NCBI GenBank assembly: GCA_021771025.1
Contig: JAETPW010000004.1
Location: forward strand, 24,309-88,308
DNA from: Clostridiaceae bacterium
Lineage (GTDB): Bacteria; Bacillota; Clostridia; TANB77; CAG-508
Length of the DNA: 64,000 nt
Direction: 5' to 3'
Positions 26,042 to 34,308 of the stretch are shown one piece after another. Position 1 is the first letter of the stretch; each line of letters begins with the position of its first letter. The translations under genes and the position numbers were made by a program. Under the pieces are notes generated by a model. The model saw only the letters and a list, made by a program, of their open reading frames with translations. It did not search any database and was not told the DNA's origin.

Positions 26042-26932
26042 ATGAAAAAAATCGGAATTGTAGGGTTAGGAAAAGTTGGAATGGAATATGCGTATGCACT
26101 AATTAATTCGGATATTAAATTTAATGAACTATTATTGATTAGTAAAAATAGAAAGAATCTTGAGAGCAAAGCACTTGATTTAAAACACGCTTTACTTCCT
26201 TTAAATAAGAATGTAAAAATAAAAGTCGGTGAATATTACGAATTAATAGATGCAGATATAGTTTGTAGAACAGCTGGAGTTCCTCAAAACATTGAAAAAG
26301 AATCAAGAGATGATGATTTTGATGAATGCAATAAAATATTTGAGGACATTATCCCAAACATTTATAATTCGAGATTTAAAGGAATATATATAATTGCTTC
26401 AAATCCGCTTGATATTATGTGTAGAATCTGTTTAAAATATGCAAAATGTAATCCAACAAAAATAATTGGCACTGGAACTTTATTAGATACTAATAGATTA
26501 TTAAGTATATTAGGCGAAAAATATAATAAAAGTATGTTTGATTTACATGGATATGTTTTAGGAGAACATGGTTCAACTTCTTTTGTTAATTGGACAAGTT
26601 TAAATATTAATGTTCCAAATAATGAGAGAAATGAAATAAATAATAAAGTAAGAAGAATTGGTTTGGAGATAGTAGATAAACTGGGTTTTACTGCTTATGG
26701 TGTTTCTGCTGCACTATTGAAAATCACTAAATGTATTGAAGAAGATAAAAGAGAATTGTTACCTGTATCAACATATTTAAAAGCTTATGACATATTTATA
26801 AGTACACCATCGGTAATTGGGAAAGATGGTGTTTATGAAAATAATAAAGTGACATTTGATGAAGTAGAAAAGCTAGAATTTGAAAAATCTGTGAATAAAA
26901 TAAAGAAGAAAATAGGAAAATTGATAATGTAA
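26042..26932 (+). CDS. L-lactate/malate dehydrogenase family protein
   Basis: 296 residues. The NAD motif is GIVGLGKVGMEYA, the mobile-loop region is RTAGVPQNIEKESRDDDF, substrate contacts lie in SNPLDIMC and GTGTLLDTNR, and the catalytic histidine is in GEHGSTSF. The Gln after AGVP points to lactate-type specificity, but the loop is divergent from housekeeping LDH. It is the last gene of the island, 120 bases after the HIT gene, with AGGAGAACAA as ribosome site. A possible internal promoter (TATAAT-like words near 25940) lies in the gap. The pairing with nucleotide kinases is unusual, so the true substrate may be another 2-hydroxy acid. Confidence 0.88.
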   Translation: MKKIGIVGLGKVGMEYAYALINSDIKFNELLLISKNRKNLESKALDLKHALLPLNKNVKIKVGEYYELIDADIVCRTAGVPQNIEKESRDDDFDECNKIFEDIIPNIYNSRFKGIYIIASNPLDIMCRICLKYAKCNPTKIIGTGTLLDTNRLLSILGEKYNKSMFDLHGYVLGEHGSTSFVNWTSLNINVPNNERNEINNKVRRIGLEIVDKLGFTAYGVSAALLKITKCIEEDKRELLPVSTYLKAYDIFISTPSVIGKDGVYENNKVTFDEVEKLEFEKSVNKIKKKIGKLIM

Positions 26933-26938
26933 CATAAT

Positions 26939-27103
26939 TTAAACATATAGTAGTTCATTCCAAACTTCACCATTAAAGAAATAAGGATTTTCCTCAACCT
27001 GTTTTTGCCAAAATTCCTCGATTTTATTTTGCAAAGTTAAAGGTAAATTAACCGGATAGTCTAAAATACGAGCTTCAATGGGTTTTGTTATTGAAATAAC
27101 CAT
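26939..27103 (-). pseudogene. N-terminal fragment of a Nudix-type gene
   Basis: A minus-strand frame of 54 codons with a good ribosome site (AAAAAGGAGTTG) reads MVISITKPIEARILDYP, then QNKIEEFWQKQVEENPYFFN and GEVWNELLYV, and stops. The opening resembles the region before the catalytic domain of YfcD-like Nudix proteins (LFNG-type motif), but no Nudix box follows. It ends seven bases from the island's last gene, and a C-terminal gene fragment in the same orientation lies beyond the island's left edge. Confidence 0.6.
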
Positions 27104-27220
27104 AGATACAACTCCTTTTTTTAGATAAGTATATCATAAAATAGATCATTAGCCAAGTAAATCTTTTTATTAAAATAAACATGAACAATGAGATTATAGG
27201 GCAATGTGAATAAAATAATT

Positions 27221-27249
27221 TTGACACATTATGTTAAATATGATAAAAT
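27221..27249 (+). promoter_or_regulatory. Sigma-A promoter
   Basis: TTGACA (27221-27226), 17-base spacer, TAAAAT (27244-27249). Confidence 0.82.
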
Positions 27250-27297
27250 ATAGATAATTGCAAGGCAATTTGTAAAAAAGAGAAAGGAGAAACACAA

Positions 27298-27768
27298 ATG
27301 AAAAAATTAGCAGTAATTAAGATGAGTAAAGACTTGAAAGTCAAAGAATTTAGAAAGCTTCAGGTTGCTAAGCGGGAGGAATTAGGAAAAATTAAAAATG
27401 TTTTCTGGATATTCGGAAGCATATGGGAAATTGAAACAAAACAAGGCGACAAAATGATTGCCTGTAACATTAATTACCGCCGCCCAATGAAATATACACG
27501 TGAGTGGATAACAGAAGGAGAAGGCAAGCCTGAATATTACGAACAACTAAATCCTTCTTTATGGGGGTGGACAACACAAATGCCTGAAAAACAGAGGTAT
27601 ATTGAATTTGAAGGATATACTTCAGAAGAATTGAAAGAAAAAAGAGATGAAAAGGAGGGTCCTCATTGCATGGAAAAAAAATGCAAAAGGATCCTAAAAG
27701 TAAAAAACAATGTATATATTTGCGAGTTACAAGGTTATCAACTCGCAATATTGCAAGTACTCCTTTGA
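27298..27768 (+). CDS. Hypothetical protein, 156 residues
   Basis: No family is recognised. The protein is soluble and basic, with FWIFGSIWEIETKQGDKMIA near 42-61, YRRPMKYTREWITEGEG in the middle, a charged segment LKEKRDEKEGPHCMEKKC with two cysteines, and a C-terminal KNNVYICELQGYQLAILQVLL. The phrase GSIWEI recurs in the small protein at 29434, but overall similarity is not visible. It has its own promoter and a strong terminator. The ATG follows AGAAAGGAGAAAC. An 8-bp hairpin (GCGAGTT/AACTCGC) lies in the last codons. Confidence 0.65.
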   Translation: MKKLAVIKMSKDLKVKEFRKLQVAKREELGKIKNVFWIFGSIWEIETKQGDKMIACNINYRRPMKYTREWITEGEGKPEYYEQLNPSLWGWTTQMPEKQRYIEFEGYTSEELKEKRDEKEGPHCMEKKCKRILKVKNNVYICELQGYQLAILQVLL

Positions 27769-27770
27769 TG

Positions 27771-27806
27771 CGTTAAGCACCCCAAATTAGGGGTGCTTAA
27801 CGAATT
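27771..27806 (+). terminator. Rho-independent terminator
   Basis: Perfect 13-bp stem CGTTAAGCACCCC (27771-27783) / GGGGTGCTTAACG (27790-27802), followed by AATTTTC. Confidence 0.8.
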
Positions 27807-27846
27807 TTCAACATAAATGAGTTTTGCAAGTAATTCGAAAATTCAA

Positions 27847-28155
27847 TTAAATTTTCCACCTATGCTTCTTCAAGTCAACATGACAGTCATCCCTAAAAGT
27901 AACTCCCTCGATTTTCAGCAAAGAAATTTGTTCATTCCAACCAGGAGTTACTCTTCCTTCATGATTTACCACTCTATGGCAAGGAAAATTCCCATAACGA
28001 AAGGCCATTTTTAAAGCTCTGCCCACTAATCTAGAATTTCTTTCTCTCCCAATCAATTTAGCAATTTGCCCATAAGTAGCAACACAACCTTCCGGAATTT
28101 CTTCTACAATAGAATAAATTAAGTACAACAAATCCTCATTCAATACAGTACTCAT
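27847..28155 (-). CDS. MGMT-domain protein (alkylguanine transferase family)
   Basis: 102 residues comprising only the DNA-binding/active-site domain of O6-alkylguanine-DNA alkyltransferases. IPEGCVATYGQIAKLIG is the helix-turn-helix, RLVGRALK carries the arginine finger, and FPCHRVV has the acceptor cysteine. Because the cysteine is present it is not an ATL protein, which has Trp there. It matches the short COG3695 type rather than full Ogt, which has an extra N-terminal domain. The ATG at 28155 is placed seven bases after AGGTG; upstream ATG/GTG codons at 28161 and 28164 are possible. Confidence 0.88.
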   Translation of the reverse strand: MSTVLNEDLLYLIYSIVEEIPEGCVATYGQIAKLIGRERNSRLVGRALKMAFRYGNFPCHRVVNHEGRVTPGWNEQISLLKIEGVTFRDDCHVDLKKHRWKI

Positions 28156-28322
28156 GATCATCACCTATCATTAGTTTATCACAAAAATTCTTACTATTCA
28201 AACCATATCGAAAAGTTTACTTTATCCCATTTTTATCAAATTTATGCTTTATTTTTCTTTCGATTTATGTTAGAATAAGGAAAAATAATGGATAAAAACG
28301 ATATAAAAAAAAAGAGGAAAAA

Positions 28323-28859
28323 ATGAAAATATTAGTAACAAGGCATGGGCAAACTGACTGGAATGTAGAAAAAAGAATTCAAGGGCAAACAGATGTAGAA
28401 CTAAATCCTACTGGAATAGAGCAGGCCCATCAAACAAAGAAAAAGTTAGAAAAAGAAACCATAGACGTAATCCTATGCTCCCCCTTAAAAAGAGCAAAGC
28501 AAACAGCAGACATTATTAATATAAATCGAAATATTCCCATCATTTATGATGAAAGATTACTAGAAATTGATTATGGAGAAATCGATGGAAAATTAGGTAG
28601 TGAATTTGATTATAATGGATTTTGGACAATCACCAATACTCATCAATATAAAGGAGCTGAAACACTAACTAATTTTATCAAAAGAGTACATGAGTGTTTA
28701 GATGAGTTAAAAAAACAGGAAAAAGAAAACATATTAATTGTTACTCATAATGGTGTATGTAGAGCAATTAACCTATACTTTAATGAAATTCCAGAAGATG
28801 GTAATATCATTCATTTAGGAATGGATAATTGTGAAGTGGTTGAGTATTGGTTAGAATAA
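28323..28859 (+). CDS. Histidine phosphatase family protein (phosphoglycerate-mutase-like)
   Basis: 178 residues. It begins ILVTRHGQTDWNVEKRIQG, the RHG phospho-histidine motif at residues 7-9. ILCSPLKRAKQTA follows near 52, and the second histidine is in LIVTHNGVCRA. The family dephosphorylates small phosphorylated metabolites; exact substrates vary from sugar phosphates to alpha-ribazole phosphate. A 17-residue stub of a close paralogue (ILLTRHGQTEWNV) lies at 62299. The start follows AAAAGAGGAAAA. Confidence 0.92.
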   Translation: MKILVTRHGQTDWNVEKRIQGQTDVELNPTGIEQAHQTKKKLEKETIDVILCSPLKRAKQTADIININRNIPIIYDERLLEIDYGEIDGKLGSEFDYNGFWTITNTHQYKGAETLTNFIKRVHECLDELKKQEKENILIVTHNGVCRAINLYFNEIPEDGNIIHLGMDNCEVVEYWLE

Positions 28860-28918
28860 AACAATAACAAAAAGAACTAATCCCTTATCCCGTTAACAAA
28901 ATAAGAAAGTGAGAAAAA

Positions 28919-29422
28919 ATGTACGATTACGTCATCCAATATGGATTAGACCCAGAAGCAACTCAACTAATTCAAGAAATAAAAAGAGAACTAAAACAAA
29001 AAAGGATACCAGATAAAGAAAAAAACTTGCTACCTCACATCACCATAGATCTCTATAAAAGCAGCAACAAAAATGAATTCATTCATCAAGTAGAACAAAT
29101 AACCCAGCACATCAACAGTTTTACCATAGAACTAAATGAATTAGCCGATTTTGATCAAGAAACACTATACTTAAACCCAACACCAAAAGAACCGTTCTTA
29201 ATCAACAAAAAGCAATTTGACCAAGCACTAAATAAGTACCAACTACCCCATAGAAAAACGAGAATATATAAACCACACATAACCCTATGCACAAACGACA
29301 AAATAGAAAAAAACACCTATGACATCGCTAAGACCAAATTCAGACCATTTACAGCCAAAGTAAAATACGTATGGATCTATACGCCTGAAATCGTTTTAGT
29401 TAAACAAATTGAACTAAAATAA
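28919..29422 (+). CDS. 2H phosphoesterase / 2'-5' RNA ligase-like protein
   Basis: 167 residues with the two family HxT motifs: PHITIDLY near residue 40 and PHITLCTN near 121. The 2H fold (LigT, 2'-5' RNA ligase, cyclic phosphodiesterases) processes 2',3'-cyclic phosphate ends or cyclic nucleotides. The role here is not known. It lies 60 bases after the histidine phosphatase and 11 bases before a small unknown gene, suggesting an operon of small phosphoester enzymes. The start follows AAGAAAGTGAGAA. Confidence 0.85.
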   Translation: MYDYVIQYGLDPEATQLIQEIKRELKQKRIPDKEKNLLPHITIDLYKSSNKNEFIHQVEQITQHINSFTIELNELADFDQETLYLNPTPKEPFLINKKQFDQALNKYQLPHRKTRIYKPHITLCTNDKIEKNTYDIAKTKFRPFTAKVKYVWIYTPEIVLVKQIELK

Positions 29423-29433
29423 GGAGTAAATAG

Positions 29434-29688
29434 ATGAAACGAATTTATAAACAAGCGAACCAGTCAGAAACAGAAACCACAATCAATGTACTTTACCGTG
29501 AAAAAAAGATATGTATATACACCAATAAAGTAGAACTACAAAAAGAACTAAGAAAAGCCATCGGCGAACCAAAACAAGAATGGATCAAAGGAAGGTCAAT
29601 TATAGGAAGCATATGGGAAATCCCCTTAACCGATAAAAGTAAAATCACCAAAATGTTGGTTAAAACAGATTTATTTGAATTATCTTAA
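29434..29688 (+). CDS. Hypothetical protein, 84 residues
   Basis: Not recognised. Small soluble basic protein: MKRIYKQANQSETETTIN, a central KKICIYTNKVELQKELRKAI and a C-terminal GRSIIGSIWEIPLTDKSK. The start follows AAGGAGTAAAT, an excellent ribosome site. It is probably co-transcribed with the 2H gene, 11 bases upstream. Confidence 0.6.
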   Translation: MKRIYKQANQSETETTINVLYREKKICIYTNKVELQKELRKAIGEPKQEWIKGRSIIGSIWEIPLTDKSKITKMLVKTDLFELS

Positions 29689-29788
29689 TCAAAAAACAGA
29701 AAGAGTAGAAAATAGTATCCACTAAGCTTAAGGAAACGTTTTAAATTACCAATCATAAAATCCAATCATAAAATAAGGAGGAAAAATT

Positions 29789-30202
29789 ATGGTTATATCT
29801 CAAGACAAAATAAAACTAAACGCAGAAATAGAAAACATCTGGAATCTCATTACCCAAACAGTAGAATGTACATGGAGAAGTGATTTATCCAAAATAGAAA
29901 AAACAGACGAAACACACTTTATTGAATACACCAAACAAGGATACCCCACTTATTTTACCATCACCAAAAAAGAAAAACCTCATTTGTATCAAATGGAATT
30001 AGAAAACGATAACATGAAGGGGGAATGGATAGGAACATTAACCCTTCTAGAAAATGGTCAGGTACTGATAGAATTCACAGAAAAAATTGAAGTAAAAAAA
30101 GCAATGTTAAAACTAATGGTAAAACCATACTTAAAAAGCCAGCAGAAACGTTATTTCAAAGATTTAGTAAAGAAATTAGAAAAAATAGAAAAAAATTCAT
30201 AA
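29789..30202 (+). CDS. SRPBCC/START-like ligand-binding protein
   Basis: 137 residues. The N-terminal beta strand and helix (KLNAEIENIWNLITQT) and the alternating strands (HFIEYTKQGYPTYFTITKKE, GEWIGTLTLLENGQVLIEFT), ending in a long helix LKSQQKRYFKDLVKKLEKI, follow the polyketide-cyclase/START helix-grip fold. Such proteins bind hydrophobic ligands, and the ligand is unknown. The ATG follows AAGGAGGAAAAAT. A terminator-like A/T stretch separates it from the csoR promoter. Confidence 0.72.
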   Translation: MVISQDKIKLNAEIENIWNLITQTVECTWRSDLSKIEKTDETHFIEYTKQGYPTYFTITKKEKPHLYQMELENDNMKGEWIGTLTLLENGQVLIEFTEKIEVKKAMLKLMVKPYLKSQQKRYFKDLVKKLEKIEKNS

Positions 30203-30261
30203 AAAATAAAACATAAGAACATAGATGAATCAAAAACGCACCATTTAGGTTCTTTTTTGTC

Positions 30262-30338
30262 TATACCCCTCCCTTTACAAAATGCTTTTAGAAGGGTATA
30301 ATTTGAACAGACCTAACAAACAATAAAAAATATACCCC
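30262..30338 (+). promoter_or_regulatory. CsoR-controlled promoter with three TATACCC half-sites
   Basis: TTTACA (30274-30279), 17-base spacer, TATAAT (30297-30302). TATACCCC (30262-30269) lies upstream of -35, its inverse GGGTATA (30294-30300) covers the -10 box, and a further TATACCCC (30331-30338) touches the csoR Shine-Dalgarno. CsoR operators are G/C-tract sites flanked by TA, so autoregulation is likely. Confidence 0.8.
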
Positions 30339-30351
30339 AAGGAGGTAGTTA

Positions 30352-30651
30352 ATGGAAAATAACAATATACCCATCAGAAAAACGATTCGCCATGAAGATC
30401 AAAAAAAGAAAATAATCAATCGTTTAAATCGAATGGAAGGGCAAATAAAAGGAATTAAAAAAATGATAGGGGAAGATCGTTACTGTGATGATGTACTAAT
30501 TCAATTATCAGCAATAGACAAATCAATCAAAAGTTTAGAAAATGTCATAATAGAAAATCATATACAAGAATGTGTATTAAATAACATAGAAAGAGGAAAC
30601 CTAGAAATAATAGATGAAGTAATTCAGTTATTTAGGAGGTTTTCATCATGA
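30352..30651 (+). CDS. csoR: Copper-sensing repressor CsoR
   Basis: All-helical metal-sensing repressor of 99 residues. The Cu(I) ligands are present as C45, H70 and C74 (the C-H-C triad); RLNRMEGQIKGIKKMI is the conserved basic DNA-contact helix. Cu(I) binding releases the operator. The stop TGA overlaps the copA ATG by four bases (ATGA), so translation is coupled. The ribosome site AAGGAGGT directly follows a TATACCCC half-site. Confidence 0.95.
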   Translation: MENNNIPIRKTIRHEDQKKKIINRLNRMEGQIKGIKKMIGEDRYCDDVLIQLSAIDKSIKSLENVIIENHIQECVLNNIERGNLEIIDEVIQLFRRFSS

Positions 30652-32924
30652 AAAAAATACTATTAAAAATAGAAGGAATGACGTGTAGTGCATGTTCTAG
30701 CGGGTTAGAAAAATACTTAAACAAGCAAAAAGGAATTCTTAGTGCTAATGTAAACTTAGTCATGGCCAATAGCCTAATTGAATATGACGAAACAATCTTA
30801 AACCAAAAACAAATCGAAACATTCATCAAAAAAGCGGGCTTTAAAAGTTTAGGAATCGATCAGGGAAAAACAGAAGAAAACAAACAAAAACAAGAAAAAG
30901 GAAAATTTATCTTTTTTGGTAGTTTAGCCGTGTTTTTGCTCTATCTTTCCATGGGGCATATGATGGGAATACCTGTTCCTGAATTTTTCCATATGCACCT
31001 TCACCCCATGAATTATGCTGTAACACTTTTGCTACTAACCATTGCCTTTTGTATTTATGGTTTTGATCTACTTAAAAATGGCTACAAAAACCTCATCCAC
31101 CGAACGCCCAATATGGACACATTAGTAGCCATTGGTGTAATCAGTAGTGTCTTATACAGCCTATATGGAATGGTTAAAATCTCACAAGGAGATCATTCTT
31201 ATGTAGAACATCTCTATTTTGAATCAGCAGCCATAGTCATCTTTTTCATTAAACTAGGAAGGTACATTGATGGAATCAGCAAAGACAAAACCAAAGAGGC
31301 CATTCAAAAACTAGTCCAAATTACCCCAAACAAAGCCATCATCAAACAAGACGGAAAAGAAAAAGAAGTCACTCTAGATGAAATCAAACAAGGAGATATC
31401 GTCATCAGTAGACCCGGAGAGAAAATTGCCGTAGACGGAAGAATTACCGAAGGGAAAAGCCATTTAGATGAATCATTCATCACGGGAGAAAGTAAACCAG
31501 TCACCAAAACAATCGGAAACGAAGTCATAGCAGGAAGCATTAACTATGATGGATACTTAGAATACGAGGCCAAACGAATTGGAAAAGAATCCACCATATC
31601 CCAAATTGTGCAATTAGTCATAGAGGCAACAAGCACCAAAGCACCAATTGCCAAAACAGCAGATAAAGTAAGTGGATACTTTGTACCCATAGTTATCCTA
31701 ATAGCCATACTAACCTTCATCGGCTATCTCTTAATTGGAGGAACCGCACAAATAAACCAAGCAGTAAGTAGTTTTGTCACCATTTTAGTCGTAGCTTGCC
31801 CATGTGCATTAGGACTAGCTACACCACTGGCGATTGTAGTCAGTGAAGGAAAATGTGCTAATCATGGTATTTTAGTCAAAAAAAGTGAAATCCTAGAAAA
31901 AGCCCAAAAAATAGACACAATCGTTTTCGACAAAACAGGGACGCTAACCTATGGCAAACTAAAAATAGCCAACATCATCAACCTAAGCTTAGAAACAAAA
32001 GAACCAAAAACAGAAAAGCAAATCATGCAATTAGCCATAAGCTTAGAAAGCAAATCAACTCATCCCATCAGCAAAGCCTTCACAGAATACCAACAAAAGC
32101 ACAAAATAGAGACCTATCCAGTAACAGAATTCGAAGACAAAAGTGGATATGGGATCATCGGAAAAATAGAAGGAAAACAAATAGCCCTAGGAAACGAAAA
32201 ACTACTAAAACAAATCAGCAAACAAACAGAAGCAGAAACTGAAACAGGAATAGGAATAGGAATAGGAACAAACTTAGAAAATCCATTCAAAGCTCAAGAA
32301 ACAGCCTTGGCTAAAGACGGAAATAGTATCGTCTATGTCATAGAAAATCAAACCATCATTGCCATCATAGGAGTAAACGACCTAATCAGAGAAAATGCTA
32401 AGCAAATTGTACAAACTCTACAAGAACAAAAAATAGACACCATCATGTTAACCGGAGACAATCAACAAACAGCCAATATCATAGCCCAGCAAGTAGGAAT
32501 CAGCCACATCATCGCAAACGTATTACCATCTCAAAAAGCACAAACCATACAAAACCTAAAACAACAAGGAAAACAAGTTATGATGTGTGGAGATGGGATA
32601 AACGACAGCCCAGCCCTAGCCAGCAGTGACATAGGAGTCAGCATAAGCGGAGCAAGTGACATCGCTATGGACTCATCAGACGTAATCCTAATGAAAGACG
32701 ACCTAGGAAAAATAACAGACCTCATCCAAATCAGCAAAAACACCATCAAAAACATCAAACAAAATCTATTCTGGGCATTTTTCTACAATGTACTCATGAT
32801 CCCTATTGCCATGGGCATCCTAACCCCATGGGGAATAACCATAAATCCAATGATAGCAGGGCTAGCCATGGTACTAAGCAGCCTAACCGTCATCCTAAAC
32901 GCCCTACGCCTAAAAAAGGAATAA
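30648..32924 (+). CDS. copA: Cu(I)-exporting P1B-type ATPase
   Basis: 758-residue copper efflux pump. One N-terminal HMA domain carries GMTCSAC (C13, C16). Eight membrane helices follow, with the ion-site CPC at 384-386, the phosphorylated aspartate D428 in DKTGTLT, and GDGINDSPA at about 648-656. The family exports cytoplasmic Cu(I). A short Gly-Ile repeat (GIGIGIGT, about 537-544) inserts in the nucleotide domain and is unusual. It belongs to the csoR-copA-copZ unit, with a GGGGACGCCC repeat between copA and copZ. Confidence 0.97.
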   Translation: MKKILLKIEGMTCSACSSGLEKYLNKQKGILSANVNLVMANSLIEYDETILNQKQIETFIKKAGFKSLGIDQGKTEENKQKQEKGKFIFFGSLAVFLLYLSMGHMMGIPVPEFFHMHLHPMNYAVTLLLLTIAFCIYGFDLLKNGYKNLIHRTPNMDTLVAIGVISSVLYSLYGMVKISQGDHSYVEHLYFESAAIVIFFIKLGRYIDGISKDKTKEAIQKLVQITPNKAIIKQDGKEKEVTLDEIKQGDIVISRPGEKIAVDGRITEGKSHLDESFITGESKPVTKTIGNEVIAGSINYDGYLEYEAKRIGKESTISQIVQLVIEATSTKAPIAKTADKVSGYFVPIVILIAILTFIGYLLIGGTAQINQAVSSFVTILVVACPCALGLATPLAIVVSEGKCANHGILVKKSEILEKAQKIDTIVFDKTGTLTYGKLKIANIINLSLETKEPKTEKQIMQLAISLESKSTHPISKAFTEYQQKHKIETYPVTEFEDKSGYGIIGKIEGKQIALGNEKLLKQISKQTEAETETGIGIGIGTNLENPFKAQETALAKDGNSIVYVIENQTIIAIIGVNDLIRENAKQIVQTLQEQKIDTIMLTGDNQQTANIIAQQVGISHIIANVLPSQKAQTIQNLKQQGKQVMMCGDGINDSPALASSDIGVSISGASDIAMDSSDVILMKDDLGKITDLIQISKNTIKNIKQNLFWAFFYNVLMIPIAMGILTPWGITINPMIAGLAMVLSSLTVILNALRLKKE

Positions 32925-32951
32925 GTGGAAAGTAAGGAGCGAAAAAGAAAG

Positions 32952-33010
32952 AGGGAAATAAGGGGACGCCCTTTTTTTCCCTAGTGAAAATTTCCCTATT
33001 AGAAATTGCC
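32952..33010 (+). repeat. REP family B copy between copA and copZ
   Basis: GAGGGAAATAAGGGG, then ACGCCC, TTTTTTTCCCTAG and AATTTCCCTATTAGAAATT. The palindrome could attenuate transcription into copZ. Confidence 0.78.
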
Positions 33011-33102
33011 TTGTAGTAAATCGATTGATATTTGTTTATTCCATACCATTTTCTAGACAGAGGGGAGCAATAATAAAGAAAAAAAGAAGGGAGGTGACCT
33101 AC

Positions 33103-33327
33103 ATGTTTGGTCATGATAAAATAACGAAAACAGTGCAAATAGAAGGAATGAGTTGCAGTCATTGTACTAAAAAAGTAGAAATGGCATTAAAAGAATTGCC
33201 AGGAGTAAAATCGGTGAAAGTGGTCTTGGAGAATAAAAAAGCAGAAATTGTATCAAATAAGGAAATTGATGATGAGACAATAAAAAGAGTAATTGAGGAG
33301 ATCGGTTATCACGTAAGTAATGAATAA
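33103..33327 (+). CDS. copZ: Copper chaperone CopZ
   Basis: 74-residue heavy-metal-associated domain. The metal motif is GMSCSHC with C18 and C21, and the fold pattern (KTVQIEG, CTKKVEMALKELPGV, KAEIVSN, VIEEIGYHV) is complete. It carries Cu(I) to CopA. The ATG at 33103 follows GGGAGGTGACCTAC; a longer frame upstream has no good site. Expression from the csoR promoter would have to read through the REP element after copA. Confidence 0.93.
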   Translation: MFGHDKITKTVQIEGMSCSHCTKKVEMALKELPGVKSVKVVLENKKAEIVSNKEIDDETIKRVIEEIGYHVSNE

Positions 33328-33343
33328 AAGTGAGTAGTGAATA

Positions 33344-33389
33344 AAGGAAAAACAGGTTGGATAAAAAGACATCCAACCTGTTTTTCCTT
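33344..33389 (+). terminator. Rho-independent terminator after copZ
   Basis: Perfect 19-bp stem: AAGGAAAAACAGGTTGGAT (33344-33362) against ATCCAACCTGTTTTTCCTT (33371-33389). Confidence 0.93.
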
Positions 33390-33395
33390 TTTACT

Positions 33396-33569
33396 TTACT
33401 TGCTTAATTTCTCAACCTCAATTATTGAGGTTCTAATTTTTGTCAACTCTTTGTATTGCTGAGCTAAAATAATTAAAGAATTGTATTCATAATATAAAGA
33501 GAGTGTAGACATAGGGTGATCTTTAACAAATTTAAGAAAATCAAAAATAGATTTTTCTGTATCTGTCAA
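33396..33569 (-). CDS. Small hypothetical protein, 57 residues, TTG start
   Basis: A minus-strand frame reads MTDTEKSIFDFLKFVKDHP, then STLSLYYEYNSLIILAQQYK and ELTKIRTSIIEVEKLSK. It has an AGGAG site six bases before the TTG and is convergent with copZ. A second start (ATG at 33589, site AAGGAGG) opens a seven-codon frame that overlaps the TTG; one extra A in the AAAAA run would join both into a 64-residue protein. It resembles short helical YvrJ/Spo0E-like peptides in size only. The family is unknown. Confidence 0.5.
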   Translation of the reverse strand: MTDTEKSIFDFLKFVKDHPMSTLSLYYEYNSLIILAQQYKELTKIRTSIIEVEKLSK

Positions 33570-33721
33570 ATTTTTCTCCTAACAATCATAATGTTCCTCC
33601 TTTTAATACAATTATTTTATTAACATAATACCACAAAAACAAAAAAAGAACAAGAAAAAGTAGTATTTCGTATCATTTTATGCTAAAATATAGATAAATG
33701 AAAAAAGAAAGAGGAAAAAAG

Positions 33722-34294
33722 ATGTACCAAACTAATCCACTAAGTCATCAAAGAAAAAAAGGAAGAAGCCTATGCAACTGGGTAGACAACTATGTCTTAC
33801 TAGATATTGAAACAACAGGGCTATCCCCACAAACCTGTGATATCATAGAAATAGGAGCAATTAAAGTAAGAGAAAATCGAATTGTTGACCAATACGAATC
33901 ACTCATCAAAATTGAAGATAGAATTCCACCATTTATTACTAGACTAACCGGTATAACTAACCAAATGATGAAACAAGGGAAAGAAGCGGAAATTGTCTTA
34001 CAAGAATTTATCGAGTTCAGCGGAGATGATATTTTAATGGGTCACAACGTAAACTTTGATATTAATTTTATCTACGATAAATGCCAAAAATACTTAGATA
34101 GAGAGCTAACCAATGATTTTGTTGATACCATGAGGCTAGCCAAAAACGTTTTACCAAGTAGCCCAAATTACAAATTAGGAACATTAGCGAGTTACTTTCA
34201 AGTAGACTACTCGAGTGCCCATAGAGGATTAAAAGACGTAGAAATTACCTATAAAGTGTATAACAAACTGAGAGAAATAGCGACGAAAAAATGA
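33722..34294 (+). CDS. DEDDh 3'-5' exonuclease (DnaQ/PolC-like)
   Basis: 190 residues. The exonuclease motifs are LLDIETTGLSP (Exo I, D and E near 27-29), GHNVNFDINFIYDKC (Exo II) and HRGLKDVEITYKVY (Exo III, H and D). It is a stand-alone proofreading-type exonuclease, as commonly found in Firmicutes. The ATG at 33722 follows AAAGAGGAAAAAAG; an earlier ATG eight codons upstream lacks a site. A TfoX_C gene starts 15 bases after its stop, with the ribosome site between them. Confidence 0.92.
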   Translation: MYQTNPLSHQRKKGRSLCNWVDNYVLLDIETTGLSPQTCDIIEIGAIKVRENRIVDQYESLIKIEDRIPPFITRLTGITNQMMKQGKEAEIVLQEFIEFSGDDILMGHNVNFDINFIYDKCQKYLDRELTNDFVDTMRLAKNVLPSSPNYKLGTLASYFQVDYSSAHRGLKDVEITYKVYNKLREIATKK

Positions 34295-34308
34295 AGGGAG
34301 GGAAAAGA

